From UBA3210 sp048359995 (GTDB taxonomy: Bacteria > Bacillota_I > Bacilli_A > RFN20 > CAG-449), in the NCBI GenBank assembly GCA_048359995.1, contig DBGCPK010000008.1:124001-188000 (forward strand): a DNA stretch of 64,000 nucleotides, written 5' to 3'. A program made the position numbers and the translations under genes. The notes beneath the pieces are model-generated. The model was given only the letters and a program-made list of their open reading frames with translations, was not told the DNA's origin and made no database searches. Numbering within the stretch: position 1 is the first letter of the stretch; each line of letters starts with the position of its first letter. Below, one piece after another: positions 51,169-60,400 of the stretch.

Positions 51169-51795
51169 ATGTCGTTATTCGTAACTATCGAAGGTCCCGA
51201 AGGAAGCGGAAAAACTTCGGCTATGCGGATTGTCAAAGAGAAACTCGAAAATGTCGGTTATTCCGTCGTGACGACTCGCGAACCGGGAGGCACCGAGATC
51301 GGAGAACAAATACGGAACGTGATACTCGATCCGAAAAACACCGAAATGGATTCCCGCACCGAAGCCCTGCTGTACGCGGCAAGCCGGAGACAGCACTTAA
51401 TCGAAAAAATATGGCCGAGTCTAAAAGAAGGAAAGATCGTATTCTGCGACCGTTATCTGGATTCGTCTTTGGCCTATCAAGGCATCGCACGAGGTTTGGG
51501 CGTAGAACAGATTCTCGAAGTCAATTCCTATGCGACGGAAGGAACTTTTCCCGATTTGACCGTGCTGTTCGACATCGATCCTCTGCTTGGATTGGAAAGA
51601 ATCAACAAAAACAAAAACCGCGAAGTCAACCGTCTCGACATGGAAAAGATTTCTTTTCACAAACAAGTCAGAAACGGTTATTTGGAGTTGAGCCGTCGGT
51701 TTCCCGACCGTTACTTTGTGGTAGACGCTTCCCTCCCTTTGGAGGAAGTATCCTCCGTCGTTTTCGAAAAGATCACGGAAATGCTGAGGCGATGA
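51169..51795 (+). CDS. tmk: Thymidylate kinase
   Basis: A 208-residue enzyme phosphorylating dTMP to dTDP. P-loop FVTIEGPEGSGKTSAM (about 5-20), the DR(Y/X) substrate motif VFCDRYLDSSLAYQG near 90, and a lid region with arginines. TREPGGTEIGEQIR is characteristic. The start with AGAGGA is downstream of the recR stop. Works downstream of ThyA, encoded elsewhere in the window. Confidence 0.97.
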   Translation: MSLFVTIEGPEGSGKTSAMRIVKEKLENVGYSVVTTREPGGTEIGEQIRNVILDPKNTEMDSRTEALLYAASRRQHLIEKIWPSLKEGKIVFCDRYLDSSLAYQGIARGLGVEQILEVNSYATEGTFPDLTVLFDIDPLLGLERINKNKNREVNRLDMEKISFHKQVRNGYLELSRRFPDRYFVVDASLPLEEVSSVVFEKITEMLRR

Positions 51796-51796
51796 A

Positions 51797-52792
51797 ATGA
51801 ATTTCAAAGCGTATCTGGAAAAACAGCAGCCTCTCGTCTTCCGAATCTTTTCCAACGTCGTAAAGAACGAACGAATCGCTCAGACCTATTTGATCAAAGG
51901 AAACGAAGGCGCGCCGGTACTGGAAACGGCAACATTTTTGGCTAAATCGCTGATTTGCGAAAATGCGACTCCTTTGGCTTGTTCTTCCTGTCCGAACTGC
52001 CTTCGCTTCGAAGAAGGAAATTACTCCGACTTTATGCTTTTGGACGGAGAAAAGCGGACGTTAAAAGTTTCCGATATCGAAGAATTGCAGGTTTTTTTGT
52101 CTTCCTCCTGCATGGAACGAAGCGGGAAAAAGATTTACATCATTCACTGTTTGGAGAATTCCAACAAAGAAACGCTGAACGCTTTGCTGAAAACGCTGGA
52201 AGAACCCTACGAGAATGTGTACGCATTCATCACCACGCGGAATGAATCGCGACTTTTGCCGACGATCCTCTCTCGATGCCAGATTCTCAATCTCCTTCCT
52301 GCCGAGAAAGAGACTTTGCTCAAAGAACTGACGGAAAAAGGGATTTCTATCGACGATGCTCAGATACTTTCTTCGCTTTACAATCATTCCGAAACCATTC
52401 TCCATACGCTGGAAGACGAAACGTATAAGGTTGCCAAAGAATGCTTGTCCGACGCGCTCGACGCGCTCGACGAATCGCTTTATAAGGGTTTGTTTTACGC
52501 GCAAAACGAGTTGATTTCGAGAATCAAAACGAAAGAACAGGCACGCCTTTTCATCGATCTTCTCTCGTTGGCTTTCAAAGATATTCTCTACATTCGAAAC
52601 GGACAGAAGGTCACTTTGGAAATTTATTCCGGAATTTTGAGCCGATTGGCGGAAAATATCGGTTCCGTCGATAAAATCTATTCGGAAATTATGCTTGCGC
52701 GTGGTAAAATTGAATCAAACGTTTCGATTAGTCTTTTATTGGAACATCTTTTTATTTCGATAGTCAAAGGAGGTATTACCGATGGGAAATAA
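51797..52792 (+). CDS. holB: DNA polymerase III delta prime subunit
   Basis: A 331-residue clamp-loader subunit. The P-loop is degenerate (IKGNEGAPVLETA), normal for delta prime, which binds but does not hydrolyse ATP. The zinc module is CENATPLACSSCPNC-like (about 53-68), and sensor region ITTRNESRLLPTILSRCQI retains SRC, the arginine finger that completes gamma's site. It begins one base after the tmk stop and overlaps ricT by 11 bases. The yaaQ and yaaR genes usually found between tmk and holB in Bacillus are absent. Confidence 0.93.
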   Translation: MNFKAYLEKQQPLVFRIFSNVVKNERIAQTYLIKGNEGAPVLETATFLAKSLICENATPLACSSCPNCLRFEEGNYSDFMLLDGEKRTLKVSDIEELQVFLSSSCMERSGKKIYIIHCLENSNKETLNALLKTLEEPYENVYAFITTRNESRLLPTILSRCQILNLLPAEKETLLKELTEKGISIDDAQILSSLYNHSETILHTLEDETYKVAKECLSDALDALDESLYKGLFYAQNELISRIKTKEQARLFIDLLSLAFKDILYIRNGQKVTLEIYSGILSRLAENIGSVDKIYSEIMLARGKIESNVSISLLLEHLFISIVKGGITDGK

Positions 52793-53627
52793 AGAAATCA
52801 AATTATTGGCGGTTACCCTGCTTTCGATGGGAAAAACCTTTTATTTTCGCATTGGAAACGAAGATTACAAGAAAGGGGATTTGGTCATATGCGAAACGAC
52901 GAGAGGAATCGAAATCGGAAAAGTCGCTTCGGATCCGATCGAAAAGACGACGCTTTCCGATGAGGAATATCCGCCCGTTCTTCGCAAGGGGGACGACACC
53001 GATTACCGTATTCATCGGCAGAATCTGTTAAAAGGAGAACAGGCCATCCGCATCGCGCAGGAAAAAGCCGACCGCTTGAACCTCGACATGAAAGTCATCG
53101 CCGCCGAATATATGTTCGACTGCACCAAAGTCATCATCTACTATTTGGCGGAATCCCGCGTCGATTTTCGCGAACTGTTGAAAGAACTTGCCGCTCAGTT
53201 TCATTGTCGAATCGAACTTCGCCAGATCGGTTCGCGCGATAAAGCCAAAATGATCGGCGGAATCGGCGTCTGCGGTCTTCAACTTTGCTGCGCCACCTTT
53301 CTCAACGAATTCGACGGCATTACCATCACAATGGCCAAAAATCAAATGCTCGCTTTGAATATTCCGAAACTTTCCGGACAATGCGGCAAACTGATGTGTT
53401 GTCTCAAATACGAAAACGACACGTATACCGACCTTCAAAAAGATCTTCCGAGAGTCGGGACGAAAGTTTCCTATGACGGCTTGATTTACCGCATTGCGTC
53501 GATCAACGTCATCACCCGCGTCGTCCGTCTCGAAAATAAAAACAGCGCGGTGAATGTCGATTACGACGCCATCAAAGATTCGGTTGTCAGCAAGGATACG
53601 CCTTTAAGCGGAGGCAAGGAAAACTGA
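52782..53627 (+). CDS. ricT: PSP1-domain protein RicT (YaaT)
   Basis: A 281-residue PSP1 protein. The cysteine motif GVCGLQLCC near residue 165 and GQCGKLMCC near 200 are the iron-sulfur ligands used by the Y-complex (RicT with RicF and RicA) that, in Bacillus, controls RNase Y processing, competence, biofilm and sporulation. The PSP1 core includes KADRLNLDMKVIAAEYMFD and KVIIYYLAESRVDFRELLKEL. Start overlaps holB. ricA and ricF are not in the window. Confidence 0.9.
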   Translation: MGNKEIKLLAVTLLSMGKTFYFRIGNEDYKKGDLVICETTRGIEIGKVASDPIEKTTLSDEEYPPVLRKGDDTDYRIHRQNLLKGEQAIRIAQEKADRLNLDMKVIAAEYMFDCTKVIIYYLAESRVDFRELLKELAAQFHCRIELRQIGSRDKAKMIGGIGVCGLQLCCATFLNEFDGITITMAKNQMLALNIPKLSGQCGKLMCCLKYENDTYTDLQKDLPRVGTKVSYDGLIYRIASINVITRVVRLENKNSAVNVDYDAIKDSVVSKDTPLSGGKEN

Positions 53628-54484
53628 TGCAGCGAATCCGATCAAACTTCGAGGAGGCCGTTCTCTTCGTCGTCGCTACGCCGATCGGCAACCTTTCCGA
53701 ACTTTCTCCTCGCGCCGTCGAGGTTTTGAAAAGCGTCGACTTCATTTGCAGCGAAGATACCCGAACGACATCGCTTTTGTTGAAACAATTCGGCATCGAA
53801 AAACCGTTTCTCTCCTGTCATCAGCACAACGAACAGGAGGCAAGCGAAAAAATCATATCGATGTTGAAACAAAACAAAAAAGCGGCCTTGACCAGCGACG
53901 CGGGTTACCCGGGGATCTCCGATCCCGGTGCAATTCTCATTCGCCATTGCATCGAAAACGATATTGCCGTTTCCGTCGTCAACGGCGCCAACGCGTTGAT
54001 TCCCGCCTTGATCGGCTCGGGATTATGCGCCGATCATTTTTATTTTCACGGATTTCTTCCCGGGAACGAAAGCGAAAGAATTCGGGAAATCGAACGATTA
54101 AAGGACAAATCGGAGACGATGATCTTTTATGAAGCGCCGCATCGCATTGCCCTGACGATGAAAAATCTTCTTCAAGTACTCGGAGAAAGAAAAGTTTGCA
54201 TCGCCCGCGAAATCACCAAAATCTACGAAGAATATCTTCGCGGTTTTTTAAGCGAATTTGCCGATTTCGATTTTTCCTCCATAAAGGGAGAGATGGTGAT
54301 CGTCATCGAGGGAAACACGAATTCTCCTACCCTTACAGACGAAGATATTCTCTCTCTTCTGAGACAGGAGATCGAAGCGGGAATGCGCGTCAGCGATGCC
54401 GTAAAGAAGATCAGCGAAACCTATTCGCTTAGAAAAAACCGCGTTTATCCGCTGGCGATGAAATTAAATAAAAATGATTTTTGA
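53627..54484 (+). CDS. rsmI: 16S rRNA 2'-O-ribose methyltransferase RsmI
   Basis: A 285-residue enzyme that methylates cytidine 1402 of 16S rRNA. VVATPIGNLSELSPRAVEVL opens the tetrapyrrole-methylase-like fold; AALTSDAGYPGISDPG near 85-100 and MIFYEAPHRIALTM near 165 are further family motifs. The start codon shares its A with the ricT stop (TGATG). The C-terminal helical domain is intact. Last gene of the dnaX block before the disrupted HIT gene. yabA, present between ricT and rsmI in Bacillus, is missing. Confidence 0.95.
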   Translation: MQRIRSNFEEAVLFVVATPIGNLSELSPRAVEVLKSVDFICSEDTRTTSLLLKQFGIEKPFLSCHQHNEQEASEKIISMLKQNKKAALTSDAGYPGISDPGAILIRHCIENDIAVSVVNGANALIPALIGSGLCADHFYFHGFLPGNESERIREIERLKDKSETMIFYEAPHRIALTMKNLLQVLGERKVCIAREITKIYEEYLRGFLSEFADFDFSSIKGEMVIVIEGNTNSPTLTDEDILSLLRQEIEAGMRVSDAVKKISETYSLRKNRVYPLAMKLNKNDF

Positions 54485-54550
54485 TCCCGAAAAGTTTTTT
54501 GAAAATTTACATAAAAATTTCATTAACCGAAATTCAAGGGGGATTTGTGA

Positions 54551-54673
54551 ATGTGTCTTATTTGCGAAAGAATCAAAATGATCGAAAATGGAACGAATCC
54601 GTATTTTGTCAAAGAATTGTCAACCGGATACGTTGTATTAGGCGATCATCAGCATTTCAAGGGTTATACCTTA
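54551..54673 (+). pseudogene. 5' fragment of a HIT-family gene cut by a cassette
   Basis: About 41 codons of a HIT-family nucleotide hydrolase: MCLICERIKMIENG, NPYFVKELSTGYVVLGD and HFKGYTL match the usual N-terminus, with a good AAGGGGG ribosome binding site. At the GYTL codons the sequence passes into the antisense end of an XRE regulator gene, and the frame then runs on with unrelated residues. The catalytic HxHxH part is missing. A C-terminal fragment of the same gene appears at 56484-56579. Confidence 0.75.
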
Positions 54674-54969
54674 AATTTATTGATGACGATTTGCTTGATT
54701 TCGGGATTCAAATGTTTTAATACCGATGCCAAAACTTTTGAGTCGTTCAAGTCAAGCGATTCATCGAGTAAAGCATCAAACGACACGTCAAGAACGCTTG
54801 CCAAATCCCTAATATTATCAAGTTTTGGTTCGGACTTTCCGTTCTCTCAATCGGAAACGGATTGTCTGCTTATTCCGTCTTTACTTACACGCGAAAGATT
54901 ATAACCCAAGCTCTCTTGTGAATAGCCGCGTGATTTTCTTAAAATTCTTATCTTATCAGACAGTTCCAT
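54664..54969 (-). pseudogene. XRE-family HTH regulator with an in-frame TGA
   Basis: A 102-codon frame with AAAGGAGG ribosome binding site encodes a helix-turn-helix regulator: MELSDKIRILRKSRGYSQESLG, ISRQSVSD, then TGA at codon 41 (54849 to 54847), then ENGKSEPKLDNIRDLASVLDV and a C-terminal helical part to a TAA at 54664. In the family the residue at the TGA is Trp (SxWENGKS), so it is either a TGG-to-TGA nonsense mutation or transfer from an organism reading TGA as Trp. It follows the AAA ATPase in the same direction by 29 bases. Confidence 0.78.
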
Positions 54970-54998
54970 AAAAGTCCTCCTTTGCGCCTATTGGGAGT

Positions 54999-56321
54999 TT
55001 ACATTTGCTTATTAAAGGCAATTTTTATTAGTTTATCCAACTTATCCGCCAAGAACAGCGGCACATTTAATATATTTCTGTCCAACGAAAGATTTCGCAA
55101 GGATAGGCGGACGATAAGTGGCGTTTCGGTCTGATAAAGTTTATAGTAGTTCTTTATGCTCGTCCCCTTTATGTTTTCACCCGCTTTTACTTCTACGGGG
55201 ATCACATTGTTTTCGCGCTGTATAATAAAATCCACTTCGTATTGTCCGTTTGCCCAATATCTCGGCTTGCCCTCAAACATACGGGCAATGCTTTGCAAAA
55301 CGTAATTTTCGGTAAGCGCGCCCTTAAATTCGGTAAACAGTCTGTTATTTTCGGTAAAAGCCGAAGTCGCCAGATGCGAATGTTTGCGAAGCAAGCCCAC
55401 GTCGCCCATATAAATTTTGAACGCTGTCAGATCGTCGTAAGCGGAAAGCGGAAGTCCGGGCTTTGAAATTCGATACACTTTTCTTACGACATCGGCACTA
55501 TTTAACCAATTTACTGCATTTTCGTATTCACGCGCACGCGCGCCTTCTTTTACCGCTCTGTACAAAAATTTTTTATTTTCTTTGGCAAGTTGTGAGGGAA
55601 GGGAATCCCAAATGAGTTGAATTTTCTGAACGTCAAACTTTTCCGCGTGTTTGCCAAAGTCGCTTTCGTAAGAGAGAAGAATATCCGCCAAAATATCGTC
55701 GGCAGCCGCAATATCTCTGTCTTCCGTCCACACAAGCACGGCTTCCGGCATACCGCCAGTTACGAAATACATTTTAAGTTTTTCTATTAGCGGATTGAAA
55801 AACGCTTCGGGGATCGCTTCGATATTCTCAATGCTGTTCAGATATTCATACAAATTACCATCACCATTTGCAAGCAGAAATTCTTCAAAGGTTAAAGAAC
55901 CCATTTCGAGAAAATCCACTTTGCCTACGGGAAAGCCTTGCGATAATTTTAATCCTAACAACGAGCCTGCGCTTGCGACGTAATATTCGGGTGCATTCTC
56001 GCAGAAATATTTGAGTGTATTCAATGCTTCTTCGCACGACTGTATTTCGTCGAAGATAATAAGGGTGTCGGTTGTTATTTTCTTTCCGCTTGCCATAGAA
56101 AGATTTTGCATAATTCGATGCACGTCTTTCGTCGTTTGGAAAAACTGTTTATATTCCTGTTGACGTTCGAAGTTGACATAAAGAAAATCTGAAAAATATC
56201 GCTTTCCAAATTCCTGCAATAACCAAGTTTTGCCGACCTGTCTTGCCCCGCGCAAAATAAGTGGTTTCCTTCTTTTAGCATTTTTCCATTTGAGTAAATC
56301 GTTTAAAATCAATCTTTCCAT
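54999..56321 (-). CDS. AAA ATPase with DUF4143-type C-terminal domain
   Basis: A 440-residue protein of the AAA_14/DUF4143 type. Walker A RGARQVGKTWLLQEF near residue 25, Walker B LIIFDEIQSC near 90, sensor region AGSLLGL, then MYFVTGGMPEAVLVW. The C-terminal DUF4143 half ends with the nuclease-like pattern EVDFIIQRENNVIPVEVKAG (DxnE-xK). Such proteins are frequent mobile accessory genes of unknown function. The codon use is more AT-rich than the flanking genes. With its promoter and the XRE gene it forms a cassette that splits a HIT gene. Confidence 0.87.
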   Translation of the reverse strand: MERLILNDLLKWKNAKRRKPLILRGARQVGKTWLLQEFGKRYFSDFLYVNFERQQEYKQFFQTTKDVHRIMQNLSMASGKKITTDTLIIFDEIQSCEEALNTLKYFCENAPEYYVASAGSLLGLKLSQGFPVGKVDFLEMGSLTFEEFLLANGDGNLYEYLNSIENIEAIPEAFFNPLIEKLKMYFVTGGMPEAVLVWTEDRDIAAADDILADILLSYESDFGKHAEKFDVQKIQLIWDSLPSQLAKENKKFLYRAVKEGARAREYENAVNWLNSADVVRKVYRISKPGLPLSAYDDLTAFKIYMGDVGLLRKHSHLATSAFTENNRLFTEFKGALTENYVLQSIARMFEGKPRYWANGQYEVDFIIQRENNVIPVEVKAGENIKGTSIKNYYKLYQTETPLIVRLSLRNLSLDRNILNVPLFLADKLDKLIKIAFNKQM

Positions 56322-56342
56322 TTAAACACTCCTTTGCATATA

Positions 56343-56371
56343 ATTATACTCTTAGTGTTTGAGATCTTTAA
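56343..56371 (-). promoter_or_regulatory. Promoter of the ATPase-XRE cassette
   Basis: TTAAAG, 17 bases, TATAAT on the minus strand, about 22 bases before the ATPase start. Confidence 0.65.
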
Positions 56372-56381
56372 GCAAAATTTA

Positions 56382-56428
56382 AAATTATGTGATTTTTTTC
56401 TCGTTTATTAGTTAAATTATGTGATTTT
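56382..56428. repeat. Pair of 15-bp direct repeats
   Basis: AAATTATGTGATTTT at 56382-56396 recurs exactly at 56414-56428. Both lie upstream of the cassette promoter near the right border, so they may be regulator sites or border traces. Confidence 0.6.
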
Positions 56429-56483
56429 AGCGAAATGGCACAAAAAACCTACTTATGAGTGCCCATATTTACGCATTACAAAG

Positions 56484-56579
56484 ATGTATGGCGATGACAA
56501 ACGTCTTTCCCAGGAAGAATCGGAGATCATGAAATTAAAATTATTAAAAGAATTAGAGAAGTTGTTGAAAGTCAAATGA
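56484..56579 (+). pseudogene. 3' fragment of the split HIT-family gene
   Basis: Thirty-one codons, starting MYGDDKRLSQEE and ending ELEKLLKVK with TGA, correspond to the usual C-terminal tail of the HIT protein whose N-terminus lies at 54551-54673. The tail is in the same orientation; roughly 70 central codons including the HIT motif are missing. The border lies shortly upstream, after the repeat-containing AT-rich part. Confidence 0.65.
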
Positions 56580-56736
56580 TATCCTATCAAAATTTTTAAA
56601 ATATATTTCCGAAATGAAAGCGCGGAATATTTCGCGGAACAGGCACTTTCCTTTAAATACCGAAAAACTTTTGCACTTTCCCGGCAAATAATCGCACCTT
56701 TTTATCTCCGACATATTATACTGTGGAGGTGTGCAA

Positions 56737-57486
56737 ATGAACGTCTATCAACTGGCTTTCCTTTCTTTAACCGCGATCTTCTTGGCCACCGCGTCGGGAT
56801 CGGCAATGGTTTTTCTCCTGAAAAGAAATTTAAAGGAACGCGTATCCAATATGATTTTCGGATTTACTTCCGGAATTATGTTCAGCGCTTCGATTTTCGG
56901 ATTGATTATTCCGGCAATCGAAAGCGGCGCATCTCAATACCGCATATCTTTTTTACCCGTCGTGTCCGGAATACTTCTCGGATCTTTTTTTCTGTTTTTT
57001 CTGGATATCGGATTATCGCGTTCCGGAAAAAAGAAAGGCAATGTCAAGTTTTTTACCGCCGTTACTACGCACAACATTCCGGAAGGATTAGCTATCGGAC
57101 TTAGTTATTCCCTGAGCCTTTGTTCCTCCGATCCAGCATACCTCGTCGGCGCGATCAGTTTGACGATCGGCATTGCTTTGCAGAACATCCCCGAATCGCT
57201 GGCCGTTTCATTGACGCTTTACGAATCCGGTTTGTCGAAAGGAAAATCTTTTCTTCTCGGAACGCTTTCGGGAATCGTCGAACCGATTTTCGGTTTAATC
57301 GGTTTGTTTCTCTCCGTTAACATCGACTTTCTGTTGCCATGGTTGCTCTCTTTTGCCGGCGGAGCGATGATTTACATTACCATCGACGAGTTAATTCCCG
57401 GTTCAAAAAAAGAAGGACAGCCCCTTTACGGAGTGTGGTCCTTCATTCTCGGTTTTTGTCTGATGATTATCTTGGAAACCCTTTAA
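56737..57486 (+). CDS. ZIP-family metal transporter
   Basis: A 249-residue membrane protein with eight helices. The metal-binding motif HNIPEGLAIGLSY in helix 4 and ALQNIPESLAVS in helix 5 are the zinc sites of the ZupT-like ZIP group. An intracellular histidine-poor, Lys-rich loop (GKKKG) separates helices 3 and 4. GGAGG stands seven bases before the ATG; a GTG two codons earlier is possible. It imports zinc, iron or manganese; the ion is not decided by sequence. Its stop overlaps that of yfhO by four bases in convergent orientation. Confidence 0.92.
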   Translation: MNVYQLAFLSLTAIFLATASGSAMVFLLKRNLKERVSNMIFGFTSGIMFSASIFGLIIPAIESGASQYRISFLPVVSGILLGSFFLFFLDIGLSRSGKKKGNVKFFTAVTTHNIPEGLAIGLSYSLSLCSSDPAYLVGAISLTIGIALQNIPESLAVSLTLYESGLSKGKSFLLGTLSGIVEPIFGLIGLFLSVNIDFLLPWLLSFAGGAMIYITIDELIPGSKKEGQPLYGVWSFILGFCLMIILETL

Positions 57487-60400
57487 TTCTTTATCATTCC
57501 TCTCGTCGACAGTTCGATGAACTCTTTATCGTCGCGTACGATGTGGAGGGAGTAATAAATGCCCGCGAAGATCATACTTCCGACGATAAATCCGAGACAG
57601 CCTTCGTAGAGATACGGGGTAAGATAGTCCAGCCGATAGCGATAATTTCCTTTCTCGTTGATAAACGAGATAAATCCACCCTGTCCTTTGAAAATCTCGA
57701 TCTCTTTTTCGTTCCCTTCCTCGTCGATTCTCGTCAACGTCCAACCGGTATCGTAAGGAATCGTCAGCACCGAAACTTTGTTTTCAGTTTGACTGCTTTC
57801 GAACGTGTAACGATTCGTATCCCGAGTCACATTGGTGAATTCGCTCTGCTTCTGCTTTCCTATCGATTCGATATAACTGTCGTAATATTGATACGTCGCG
57901 TTTGGTTTAGCCAAAACCGCGGTCGATTTAAACGTATCCTTGACAGTGATGACGATCTTATAAACCGGACGATCGACGTAAAAACCGCGTTCATATTTTT
58001 TATCGCCGGATTTGTCGTAGTAATGCGTCATATGCCGATCGGAACAAATTTCGTTTCCTTCCCGATCGTACAGCGTAATGATCAGGTTTTCTCCCATTCG
58101 TTCGGTCAAGGTGATGTACGCGCCTCCGCGAGAAGATGCGTCCGGCGCCAAAGGAGATGTCAGATTGACGATCAACTCCGAATTCCATTTCAAAGCAGTC
58201 GCTTTGCTGGTGGTGTATCCTTCATATTCATCCCATTCGTTGAGAAATGCACCGCTGCCGCCGGGTCCGTCGTCCCATTTTGCCGCGCGGATCGTTGCCT
58301 CATTGTTGGAAATCGTCCGCGTATAGATGATTCCCTTAAAATATGCGGAAAAGTCGATATCTTCGCTGTATGTCAGATCCGGATATTGTTCGATAATCCT
58401 CAAAGCGTCCTCTTCATAGAGAATCGCGCGATCGGTGAGCAAATATTCCAACTTCGGTACGTATCCCGTATAAGTTCCGCTGAGGTAATAATTATTATAA
58501 TAGGTGCTTTGCATCAATCCGGAAACGTAATCGGCGCTGACGATCGAATCGAAATTGAATCCCAACGAAATGTAGTTGTCGTTCCGATAAACTACCTTTC
58601 CGTTTTCTTCGAATATTTTCGTCAATCCGAAAGGGACGTTGGAGTCATCTTCGTTCATAATGTAATATTTCACGTTGAGAAAGTTTTCCAGATTGATCTT
58701 CTTTTCGTGATCTCCCATCGACCAACTTCCGTTTCCGCAATCGTAAGTAAAGTGCGTCCATTGCAGAAAATCATTGAGTTCATAACCATAAATGGAGTGA
58801 AAAGAGCCGAGTCCGTTGTAATTTTCCACCATTCCCAAATTGTTGCTGTTCCGCGAAAGCGAAGTATTGTAAACGCGATAGTACGACTCGTCATTCTTTT
58901 TGATCTGTTCAAGAAGTTTCTGCTCGCTTTTCAAACTTTCCCTTCCTCCGTAAAGATCGTCGTAAGAAGAAGTTCCGAAAAATCCGACATACAATTCGTC
59001 TCCGCCAAGATTGATCGAAAATCCGAGAAGAAGATTGCAAGAAACGACCGCTTCGATCGCAATCACCCATTTCAATGTTCCGGCGAGTTCCCTGTTTTTG
59101 AATTTCCATCGCATATAAGCGAACAGGATGACCAAATAAGCCATCTGCGCGTAGACCACGTTGGTTGCGTCGACGTCCATATCTTGCACCGAACTCGTTC
59201 CCTGCAATTTTTTGCAAAGATAAAGAAGAAGAATCTCCATTCCCAAGCAGACGAGGAAAGAGATGTCCAAGAACCATGCTTTCATCTTATCCCGACGGTC
59301 AAAACTGATTCCGGCATAGAGGAACATGCAGACAACAGGAAACAATTGCCACCTTCCGTAGGCAATATTGGTAAATCCGGAAAAGCAATAATAAGCGAAA
59401 GGCGTGAAAATCAAGACCAAAATTCCGATCGTTCCGACAACGTGAGAAATCCTTTTCTGACGGAAACTCTGCATCACCGAAGGAATCATCATCAGCATTA
59501 CCGGCGTGTATAGAAACAACGAACTCAAAGCGTTGTCGTAGCCGGTATTATTGATGATGATATGATCGTTGCAAGAAACCGTCGGATAAAAGAAACTTAC
59601 CAAAGGATAGAGGTAAACGCGGGCGATATTGCTGATGATCGACGTACTGGAACTGCTTCCTCTGGTAAAATAAAACAGATTGGATATCAGCGCCTTTACG
59701 TTGTGCAGAGCCATTGCGATTTCTCCGTTTTTCAACGCGGTAAATACGGCCCGTACGCTGTCTTTGACAACTTCTGTATAAGAAGACGAAGAAGCTCGCG
59801 AAGAATTCAATGCCACCGAAAATGCAGGAAGAAGAACGATGAGGGATAAAACGATTCCCACCGCATACGCGGCGATTCCAAGTCCGATTATCTCTCCTCT
59901 TTCTTTTTTGCTGTAACCCGACCACAATTGAAAATATCGGAAAACCGCGTACATCACCGTGCAGAAACAGATCATAATGAAGAAGAAATAATTCGTCATC
60001 GCCGAAAGGAATAGAGAGAGGATCAACTTTGCGGGTTTCCGCGTTCTCAGAAGAACTTCGATTCCGTACATCACCAACGGCAAAAGAATCGTAATTTCCA
60101 GAAAATGATTGAACCAAAGGTAGTACAGAGACCATCCGGAAAAAGCGTAAGCTACGCCGATCATTTCGGCGGTTTCGATCCGAACTTTAAAGAGTTCCAA
60201 CAATTTTTTCATGATATATCCCGAGAGAACCATCTTGCTCATTATCAAGAAAGCCTGCATCTGCGGAACCAAAGAACGCGGAACCAAAAGCGTAGGAAGA
60301 AAGAAAATATCTAAAAGATAGTAAAAACTATTCGAGCCGATATTGTTGACCCCAAGATTGGTATTTTCGTCCCATAAAACGAATTTCCCCGAAGTCAAAT

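Noticed and set aside
54847..54849. Whole genome using TGA as Trp
   Set aside because: rlmB, secA, prfB and many others end at TGA, RF2 is encoded and its internal TGA is a frameshift site, and conserved Trp residues elsewhere use TGG.
56600..56736. CGCG-AATATT-CGCG hairpin before the ZIP gene
   Set aside because: The stem is short with mismatches and no T-run follows, so it is not called a terminator or operator.
57339..59513. A 724-codon plus-strand open frame opposite yfhO
   Set aside because: It lies antisense to a clear membrane-protein gene, has no family motifs or ribosome binding site, and similar long antisense frames lie opposite oppA and other genes, as expected from the codon bias of this genome.
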